The position numbers and the translations under genes were made by a program. This document shows, in pieces, positions 5,548 to 10,674 of a stretch of 10,674 nucleotides of DNA. The DNA lies in contig JBFLZY010000089.1 in the NCBI GenBank assembly GCA_040755975.1, positions 1 to 10,674 on the forward strand, read 5' to 3'. The DNA comes from JAIMBK01 sp040755975. GTDB taxonomy: Bacteria; Bacillota; Desulfotomaculia; Desulfotomaculales; Nap2-2B. The notes beneath the pieces were generated by a model. That model saw only the letters and a list, made by a program, of their open reading frames with translations. It was not told the DNA's origin and did no database searches. Position 1 is the stretch's first letter, and each line of letters opens with the position of its first letter.

Positions 5548-7743
5548 TTAATCAAGCCGGAGCGCGTTGATTTCTTTTAAAGTGCCGAGGTCGTTCATTT
5601 TGAGCAGCCGGTCGGACAGAGTATAGAGAACGTCGTTGATGTACAGGGATCTTTTCACCGGGCCGGCGGCTTTTTCCATGCTAAAACCGCCTTCCGAGTG
5701 GGCGATTTTGCCTTTCAAGCGGATGCCGTTTTCCAGGGAGAGATCAAAAACGTAGACCCCGTGCCAGCCCTGGTAATACGGCAGTTTCTTCGGGCCGGGC
5801 GCAATTATCCCGGGCACCGGCGAAGACAATTCCGGATTGTCCATAATCCGGTAAACCGGCCCGAAGGAGACCGGGATGGCCAGCAGATTTTTCGGGCGGC
5901 TGAACAGGACGGCTTTGTGGTCCCGGAGGGCGGGCGAGTCCGCGGTATCCCCGGGGATCACGTATTTGGCCGTTTCTTTGGGCCGGGCCGGGTCGCTGAC
6001 GTCAAAAAGGGCGATCTTGATCCCTTGCTCCCTGGTGGGCGGGGGCGGCCAGATCTGCACAGCCGGTTCGCCGGTGTCTATTTCTTTGCCGATTCCGATT
6101 AGATGATTTTCGTCGTAGGGGTGCAGGTAGTCGGAATAACCCGGGATTTTCAGTTCGCCCAGGAGTTTTGGCTGGCGCGGGTCTTTCAGGTCGATGACGA
6201 ACAACGGGTCGATGCGCCGGAAGGTGACCAGATAGGCCCGGTCGCCCATGAACCGGGCGGCGTAGATCCTTTCCGTCGGGGCCAGCCCCTGGAGGCGGCC
6301 GATGATCTGGAGGCCTTCGTCCAGGACGTAAATGTTGTTGCGGGTGTTGGGCTGCCAGTTCCCCAAAAGACCCTGGGCGGTAGTGGCGATCCGGAACAGC
6401 CCCTTGTATTCGTCCATGGAGAACTGGTTGAGGACGTGGCCGGGGACCTCGCCGCTGCACCGGTAGGTGATTTCCCCGTCCGCCACGGCCAGCTTATGAA
6501 TGATTGTCTTATCCCTTTCCCGCGCTATTTCCGTCTGCCATTTTTCGCGGCCGGCCAGGATTTTGTCCGCCAGGGCCGCGGCCTCCCGATCGCTTAAGGT
6601 GTCCAGGTAATCTTCGAAGATGGCTGTCACTTCCTGGATCAGCCGGCCGACGTTCGTTTCGGAATTCTTCAGCCGGTTGATCCTTTCCTGGATTTCCGCC
6701 GGCAATAGCTGCGCCGCTTCCTCTAGAAATTTGGCGGAGAGGGCGCGGAAATCCGGCGCTTTCGCCCCGGTGAGATAAATGTTCTGCACGGAGGCGTAGA
6801 TATTTTGGGAGACGCCGGTTAAGAATGTTTTCCTTTTTACCTTTTCCTCGTCGTTTTGCGTGTTGACGGCCAGCACCATTGTATAGTGGTAGTTGCGGTC
6901 AGGGTAGTCGAAATAATGAATTTGGGCCGGCGGAATGGTCTCCAGCCTGCCGTCGATGGTCAGCTGAGGCAGTTCCGCCTTCGTTGGGGAGCTTTGCCCG
7001 GAGGGATTTCCATTTTCCCCTTTTTGTTCGGGAAGGTTTTGGGCCCACGTCACCGGCGCGTTGATGATCGCGTAGACGTAGTCCCCGATCATCCGGGAGG
7101 TGACGTAGTTCCCCTGGCAGGTAACGTCTCTTTTCAGCAAAGGCTTTTCTTTGTCGGTGGTGTCGTAGACCCGGATGAAGGTTTCCCGGTAGTCCGGCTG
7201 GCGGCCGAAGACGACCAGCTTGTCTTTGTTGATAAACGCTTCTACGGGCTGTCCCGCAAAGGCTATTTCCGAAAGGATCCGGGCTTTTTCGGCCGGGTAG
7301 GCCGCGACAATGGCCGCTTTGTTGCCGGATAAGACGTATAGGTACCGGCCGTCGCTTTTGACGATGTCCCCTTCGTCCACGCCTTCTACCTGAATATTGG
7401 TGGTGGAGTAATCCGCCTCTGACTGGAAGATTTTGGTTTCAGGCGCCGCCGCCTGCGGGGCCGCGCCGGCCGCCGTTTTTTCGGCCATGTTTTGGGCTGT
7501 GCGCAGGGGCGTTCCCAGCGCTTCGTTTATCATCCGCGGGCCGCCGAAAAGATAATCGTACTGCCTGAACAACTGCACGTTTTGCTGAATGTACGCAGCG
7601 AGCTCCTCCTCCGAGGAAAAGGTCTTCAACTCGCCGGCGTTAACGTTTTGCACGGGCGGCGAGGTGACCAACAGGACGGCGACCAGGGCAAGCAGGGCAG
7701 CAGCCGCGGCAACCGTAACGAACAACTTTTGCGCGCCTTTCAT
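5548..7743 (-). CDS. Secreted protein with C-terminal beta-propeller domain (PF09826-type)
   Basis: A 731-residue protein. Residues ~7-28 are a signal peptide or anchor (LFVTVAAAAALLALVAVLLV), so the rest lies outside the membrane. Residues 113-140 carry the family hallmark STTNIQVEGVDEGDIVKSDG followed by RYLYVLSG. Blade-like segments recur afterwards: KLVVFGRQPDY, NNIYVLDEGLQIIGRL, RAYLVTFRRIDPLFVIDLKD, HLIGIGKEID, IKIALFDVSDPARP, GVYVFDLS and a final LYINDVLYTLSD. A helical stretch around 310-395 interrupts the propeller. Homologues are common in Firmicutes and archaea, but no biochemical role is established; ligand or polymer binding at the surface is a reasonable guess. ATG 7743 has a clear AAAGGAG site. 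The full length and intact reading frame argue that it is functional. Confidence 0.88.
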   Translation of the reverse strand: MKGAQKLFVTVAAAAALLALVAVLLVTSPPVQNVNAGELKTFSSEEELAAYIQQNVQLFRQYDYLFGGPRMINEALGTPLRTAQNMAEKTAAGAAPQAAAPETKIFQSEADYSTTNIQVEGVDEGDIVKSDGRYLYVLSGNKAAIVAAYPAEKARILSEIAFAGQPVEAFINKDKLVVFGRQPDYRETFIRVYDTTDKEKPLLKRDVTCQGNYVTSRMIGDYVYAIINAPVTWAQNLPEQKGENGNPSGQSSPTKAELPQLTIDGRLETIPPAQIHYFDYPDRNYHYTMVLAVNTQNDEEKVKRKTFLTGVSQNIYASVQNIYLTGAKAPDFRALSAKFLEEAAQLLPAEIQERINRLKNSETNVGRLIQEVTAIFEDYLDTLSDREAAALADKILAGREKWQTEIARERDKTIIHKLAVADGEITYRCSGEVPGHVLNQFSMDEYKGLFRIATTAQGLLGNWQPNTRNNIYVLDEGLQIIGRLQGLAPTERIYAARFMGDRAYLVTFRRIDPLFVIDLKDPRQPKLLGELKIPGYSDYLHPYDENHLIGIGKEIDTGEPAVQIWPPPPTREQGIKIALFDVSDPARPKETAKYVIPGDTADSPALRDHKAVLFSRPKNLLAIPVSFGPVYRIMDNPELSSPVPGIIAPGPKKLPYYQGWHGVYVFDLSLENGIRLKGKIAHSEGGFSMEKAAGPVKRSLYINDVLYTLSDRLLKMNDLGTLKEINALRLD

Positions 7744-7870
7744 GACTGCACTCCTTTCCGGCTTTTTTTGAGTTTTGTTGAGGCCCCAACTTTCTCACTC
7801 TTTGCTTTTACTGACGTAAGCAGGGGATAAAATGTTCCCGCCCAAAAAATTTTTTTATCGCCGGGGCATG

Positions 7871-7888
7871 ACCAGGAACTCACCTGGT
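7871..7888. repeat. Small inverted repeat ACCAGG/CCTGGT
   Basis: ACCAGG (7871-7876) and CCTGGT (7883-7888) are separated by 6 bases and followed on the plus strand by TATCCCTTTTTCC. It could be a weak terminator reading rightward or a protein-binding site upstream of the beta-propeller gene. The stem is only 6 bp. Confidence 0.3.
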
Positions 7889-7926
7889 TATCCCTTTTTC
7901 CTATGAATATTTACGGTAGTTCGCCC

Positions 7927-7957
7927 GATGCATAATAAAAATAGCGATTTATGCATC
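7927..7957. repeat. 9-bp inverted repeat GATGCATAA/TTATGCATC, candidate operator
   Basis: GATGCATAA (7927-7935) and TTATGCATC (7949-7957) are exact reverse complements with a 13-base AT-rich spacer. Half-site centres are about 22 bases apart, or two helical turns, which suits a dimeric regulator. It lies about 185 bases upstream of the beta-propeller start. There is no T tract to suggest a terminator. Confidence 0.45.
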
Positions 7958-8045
7958 TCACCTTAGTTTTGGCAGCCAGGTTTTGTTTTGGCCCATGGAT
8001 CACTTAATTTCGACAATTTTTTATGATAACGTAAATATGGCGGTT

Positions 8046-8085
8046 AGGTTGGTACAAGCTCCCATCTCGGCTTGCGCAACAACCT
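8046..8085. repeat. Two-stage inverted repeat (stem-loop)
   Basis: AGGTTG (8046-8051) pairs with CAACCT (8080-8085), and inside it CAAGC (8055-8059) pairs with GCTTG (8070-8074) around a 10-base loop. Both stems nest correctly with small internal bulges, so an RNA hairpin is possible on either strand. It matches no riboswitch that I recognise and has no adjoining T tract. Confidence 0.35.
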
Positions 8086-8413
8086 TAAAAACCACCTTCA
8101 TAAAATAAGCTTCTTTCTTCCTTTCTCTGATTGTCCCCAAAATAAGGAATTCCCTTGTCTCTTTTACTTCCGCCCGGAAATCCCCGATTTAGTTAAAGCA
8201 CATTACTTAGAGAAAAAGAAGAACAGACCCTGCCGTGCTGTGTCCCGTGATGCAGTCCACCCTTTCTGTGACCGGCCCGTTTTCCTGGATAGTCTTTCCC
8301 TTGGGACGTTGTGGAATATAAAATCGGCGGCGGCTGCGTTTTTGTAAAGCGCATTTAACATTTTGTTGATTGAAAAGAATTAAGGAGGGTTTAAAAATAT
8401 CCGGGGTGAAACG

Positions 8414-9002
8414 GTGGCGGTGGAAGGGTCTCTGGAGATTGTCGGAAGGAGCATTGAGAGCACTGCAGGCGAACTGGCGGAAGTTGTAAAACGCCTCGGG
8501 AAAGTTCACGAGATCGGTACGCAGGTGGCCGAGATTGCCGACCAGACCAACCTGCTCGCCTTAAATGCGGCCATCGAGGCGGCGCGCGCCGGCGAACATG
8601 GACGGGGCTTTGCCGTGGTGGCGCAGGAAGTGCGCAAGCTGGCGGGAAACACGAAGACGGCGGTGGGCGGCGTGAGGTCTCTTGCCGGCGAAATGGAGGA
8701 TTTGGCCGGCAACATTTCCGGACAGGTTTCGGCAATGCAGGAAGCCTACCTGGACTACAGGAAACAGCGGGCAACGCCTCGCCGGGGTGACGACGTTCGG
8801 TTCAAGCTGCGCGCGAAATGCATCGCAGGTACGTGAGGCGGTGGCCGGGGTTTTTGAAAAAATGCTGGCGGGTCTGGAGGAAAAAGGCCACGTTGGCGTT
8901 TTGGCCGCCCGCCTGACCGACCACGCCCGATTTTTGCAGGACGTCGTCGGGCGCGCCGGTGCCGGCGGGGAGGTGAATTATGCAAAGCTATTCGTTATGT
9001 AA
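8414..9002 (+). pseudogene. Methyl-accepting chemotaxis protein remnant
   Basis: The hallmark cytoplasmic signalling tip is present: IGTQVAEIADQTNLLALNAA followed by IEAARAGEHGRGFAVVAQEV and RKLAG. No membrane segment, HAMP or sensor domain precedes it. The first frame (GTG 8414) runs to a TGA at 8834-8836, but coding-like sequence continues in another frame (NASQVREAVAGVFEKMLAGL, then LTDHARFLQDVVGRAGAGGE) to a TAA at 9000-9002. The frameshift therefore lies near 8798-8805. The second part resembles the run-in to a chemoreceptor zinc-binding domain but stops before any such Cys/His motif. An excellent AAGGAGGG site (8382-8389) has no ATG/GTG/TTG at proper spacing; an in-frame ATC sits at 8399, where a start would be expected. 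The gene is probably dead, though a 140-residue signalling-only fragment could still be made. Confidence 0.8.
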
Positions 9003-9058
9003 AGAAAAAGGTGATAGTCGGTCTTTTTCAGGTGCTTCCATTCACGTAGCTTTACATA
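8996..9058 (-). repeat. Nested inverted repeats at the 3' end of the recombinase genes
   Basis: TATGTAAAG (8996-9004) is the exact reverse complement of CTTTACATA (9050-9058). Inside it, GAAAAAG (9004-9010) pairs with CTTTTTC (9023-9029) around 12 bases. The two stems share base 9004 and so compete. A near copy, TATGCAAAG, lies at 8979-8987. The small A/T hairpin lies 41 bases past the recombinase stop and could act as a terminator. The outer repeat could instead be a recombinase binding site at the element boundary. Confidence 0.45.
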
Positions 9059-9069
9059 TCGATCAGGGC

Positions 9070-10092
9070 TCATCTGCAGAAGTCACGCAGCCAATTCATT
9101 AGATCCTTGTCTTCACTCCACTGGGGGATATCCTCGGTAATCAGATCGGGATAAGACTGCGCCAATGCCTTTCTCTTGATTTCCGCGTCAGCTTTTGCAT
9201 AAATCTCCGTTGTGGTGACGTTCACATGCCCTAAGAAGTCCCGGATGTAGATAAGGTTGACATTGGCCTGGAGCAAATGCATGGCCTTGGTGTGGCGAAA
9301 AACATGCGGCGAGACGGTATCCGGAAACAAAGCTTTCCCGTCCTGTTTTGCCCTGGTGAAATACTTTTTAATGATATAAGCCACTCCGGCCCTGGTCAGC
9401 CTTTCCCCTTGCCGATTGAAAAACACCGGTCTATCCAGGCATGCTGTTTTACCGAGGAGTTTCTGTTCTTTTAGGTAGCCTTCGATGATGTTTTTGGTCC
9501 TGGACATGAGCGGAACATATCGCGTCCTTCTTCCTTTTCCGGTCAATGTGACCGTGGCCGGCTCTTCAAGGCGGATATCCCTTACGGATAGGTCGATGAT
9601 TTCCTGAACACGGGCGCCGCTATCATAGAGAAGGGCCATTAAAGCCAGGTCCCGTCGCCCGCCGCTGGTTGTTGCATCCGGTTTAGCCAGAACCTCCTTT
9701 CGGGCTTCGGCCGACAAATAATTTATCGGCTGATGAAAGCCCTTCTTTGCCGGGACCTGGAGGATTTTTTGGAACATTAAAAGCCCGTCCGGAACTTCCG
9801 TCTGCAAATAACGGAAAAAGGCGTGTAGCCCGGCCAGACGCTGGTTCCGTGTATTGATGCCGCATAGCCGCTCCTTTTCAAGCCAGTCGAGGAATTCGCA
9901 GACCAGCTTATCCGTCACCATGGCCAGGGAAAGGCTCTCCGGCCTGATCTTCTTCCTGTCGCGGCAGAACAGAATAAACAGGCGGAAGGTGTCTTTGTAA
10001 GACTTTATCGTATTTGGACTCAGGTTGCGCTGACCAGGGAGATAAAGGGATAGATACTCCGTCAAGTGTTTGGCGAAATCCGTGCCGGGCAT
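9070..10092 (-). CDS. Tyrosine-type site-specific recombinase/integrase
   Basis: A 340-residue protein from ATG 10092. Residues ~5-115 form the SAM-like DNA-binding domain (LSPNTIKSYKDTFRLFILFC, NTRNQRLAGLHAFFRYLQ). Residues ~125-315 form the catalytic domain. All active-site residues are present: R161 (DSGARVQEI), K186 (LTGKGRRTRYVPL), H263 and R266 (SPHVFRHT), H289 (FLGHVNV) and nucleophile Y298 (TTEIYAKAD). Such enzymes cut and rejoin DNA through a 3'-phosphotyrosine. The frame extends upstream to 10281, but that part only overlaps the neighbouring recombinase. The ATG overlaps the upstream stop (TGATG), so translation is probably coupled. It looks catalytically intact, yet its partner is broken, so the element is probably no longer autonomous. 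Confidence 0.93.
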   Translation of the reverse strand: MPGTDFAKHLTEYLSLYLPGQRNLSPNTIKSYKDTFRLFILFCRDRKKIRPESLSLAMVTDKLVCEFLDWLEKERLCGINTRNQRLAGLHAFFRYLQTEVPDGLLMFQKILQVPAKKGFHQPINYLSAEARKEVLAKPDATTSGGRRDLALMALLYDSGARVQEIIDLSVRDIRLEEPATVTLTGKGRRTRYVPLMSRTKNIIEGYLKEQKLLGKTACLDRPVFFNRQGERLTRAGVAYIIKKYFTRAKQDGKALFPDTVSPHVFRHTKAMHLLQANVNLIYIRDFLGHVNVTTTEIYAKADAEIKRKALAQSYPDLITEDIPQWSEDKDLMNWLRDFCR

Positions 10093-10571
10093 CACGAATT
10101 CACCTCTGGTACCACCCATGAGAATTTCTCTTCCGTGCGCTTGACGATATCTGGATATAGCTCCGCCGCAAGGCACAGGTAGCGCTGAGTGCCTCTGATG
10201 CCGGAATGTCCAAGGTATGCTGAAAGGTAAGGCATTGCTGTGGTTAGGTCCATGCCGTCCTTGACCCAGTTGCGCAGGCAATGAACCGAATAAGTGTGCC
10301 TGAGATCATGGACCCGGGGGCCTTTTCCTCGTCCTCCATGTGATATTCCGGCTTCCCGCAGGAGCCTCCTAAAGTGCCAGTATACGGTGCGTTCTGAATA
10401 CCTTCCACCATGTGGCGCCGGGAAAAAATAGGTGGTATCTTTCCAGACGTGATACTGCTCCATCGCCGCCGCGTATTCCCTGCATCGCTCGTGCACGGTA
10501 CGGCTCAAGGGTACCAAGCGTTCCTTGCCGAATTTGGCTTTCTTTATCCTGAATCCGTGATACCATCTCAC
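10092..10571 (-). pseudogene. N-terminally truncated tyrosine recombinase
   Basis: The 159 residues from GTG 10571 are the C-terminal half of a tyrosine recombinase: KAKFGKERLVPLSRTV (K13), VHDLRHTYSVH (H88, R91), LSAYLGHSGI (H122) and GTQRYLCLAAELYPDI (nucleophile Y131). The core-binding domain and first catalytic Arg (A-R-x-x-E motif) are absent. In-frame sequence upstream runs only to a TAA at 10584-10586, with no recombinase-like residues. An intact relative would have roughly 320-400 residues. The break probably lies near 10550-10577. The GTG has no clear ribosome site. The downstream overlap with the complete recombinase (TGATG) shows they once formed one operon. The sequence matches the 'GH-x-x-x-x-x-T-Q-x-Y' form seen in multi-recombinase elements. 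Confidence 0.82.
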
Positions 10572-10674
10572 TAATAACCATTTTTAGGCATAAACTGGGT
10601 AATGTTACCTATTACTATGGGAATCCTGCTTAAATTTCAGTTATCAGATTCCTGCTTGAGGAGCAACACCAGAA
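10572..10674. other. Unassigned flank beyond the recombinase break
   Basis: This short AT-rich stretch holds a small palindrome GGTAATGTTACC (about 10600-10611) and an 8-base direct repeat TCCTGCTT (10624-10631 and 10650-10657). It could be the edge of another insertion or the host sequence exposed by the deletion. I recognise no gene. Confidence 0.35.

Larger units (their letters stand above)
7744..8381. other. Gene-free region with scattered inverted repeats
   Basis: About 640 bases between the divergently placed beta-propeller gene and the chemoreceptor remnant hold no convincing gene. The 91-codon frame at 8072-8347 has no ribosome site and resembles nothing recognisable. The stretch is more AT-rich than its flanks and includes an A/T palindrome near 7847-7858 plus the three inverted repeats listed separately. 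The promoter of the beta-propeller gene must lie at its left end, but I could not pick a convincing -35/-10 pair. The right part may contain the degraded upstream half of the chemoreceptor locus. Confidence 0.5.
8976..10577 (-). mobile_element. Remnant of a multi-recombinase (RIT or Tn554-like) mobile element
   Basis: Two tyrosine recombinases lie head to tail with overlapping stop/start (TGATG), the arrangement of elements that move using two or three co-operating tyrosine recombinases (Tn554, 'recombinase in trio' elements). The upstream one lacks its N-terminal half, and no further recombinase is visible before the window ends. The left edge coincides with the point where chemoreceptor homology stops (about 8975) and a TATGTAAAG-type inverted repeat begins. 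Exact ends are not defined because no matching terminal repeats were found at the right side. Coordinates are therefore approximate. Confidence 0.6.

Noticed and set aside
8046..8085. Riboswitch (for example cyclic di-GMP type) ahead of the chemoreceptor relic
   Set aside because: None of the conserved core of known cyclic di-GMP riboswitches is visible, and the hairpin is over 300 bases from the coding part.
8072..8347. 91-codon plus-strand frame in the gene-free region
   Set aside because: There is no ribosome site, the composition is mixed, no motif is recognisable, and it overlaps the stem-loop at 8046-8085. It is probably not coding.
10093..10281. N-terminal extension of the complete recombinase up to 10281
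   Set aside because: The extra 63 residues read through the upstream recombinase in another frame and are unlike any integrase N-terminus. ATG 10092, overlapping the upstream stop, is a much better start.
10624..10657. Direct repeat TCCTGCTT as the start of a CRISPR array
   Set aside because: There are only two copies of 8 bases 26 bases apart, far shorter than a CRISPR repeat, and no cas genes.

Overview
The window looks like chromosome of a GC-rich Firmicute, most likely a clostridial member of the Desulfotomaculum/Pelotomaculum/Moorella type. This rests on strong Shine-Dalgarno sites (AAGGAGG-like), GTG/TTG starts, a SpoVT/AbrB-type antitoxin, a Firmicute-type secreted beta-propeller protein and a PcsB/CwlO-like coiled-coil export protein. 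The genus is a guess; no rRNA, tRNA or other taxonomic marker is present.

Layout, left to right. (a) 1-131: C-terminal tail of a GGDEF (diguanylate cyclase) protein. (b) 134-870: a sigma-A-type promoter with an inverted repeat around its -35 box drives an AbrB-type antitoxin / PIN toxin pair (VapBC-like) that overlap by 4 bases. (c) 860-1726: a ComF-family phosphoribosyltransferase follows directly and may be read from the toxin-antitoxin transcript. (d) 1727-1933: the gap between the converging comF and coiled-coil genes holds an AT-rich tract followed by five same-strand DnaA-box-like 9-mers in 76 bases. (e) 1934-3151 (-): exported coiled-coil protein. (f) 3268-4407 (+): MFS transporter. 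(g) 4433-4735: a noncoding element of about 300 bp with multi-tier imperfect inverted repeats, again between converging genes. (h) 4748-5470 (-): double-BON-domain protein. (i) 5548-7743 (-): large secreted beta-propeller protein. (j) 7744-8381: about 640 bases without a convincing gene but with several inverted repeats. (k) 8414-9002: decayed methyl-accepting chemotaxis protein with no proper start, a frameshift and a lost 3' end. (l) about 8976-10577 (-): remnant of a tyrosine-recombinase mobile element, with one complete recombinase, one recombinase lacking its N-terminal half, and a hairpin region at the 3' end. (m) 10572-10674: unassigned flank.

The left and central parts are ordinary housekeeping and envelope genes. 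The right end is an accessory scar where a multi-recombinase element sits against a broken chemoreceptor. The two signals that gene calls do not explain, and the best candidates for something undescribed, are the DnaA-box cluster at 1799-1874 and the long palindromic element at 4433-4735. I saw no CRISPR array, rRNA, tRNA or recognisable riboswitch.
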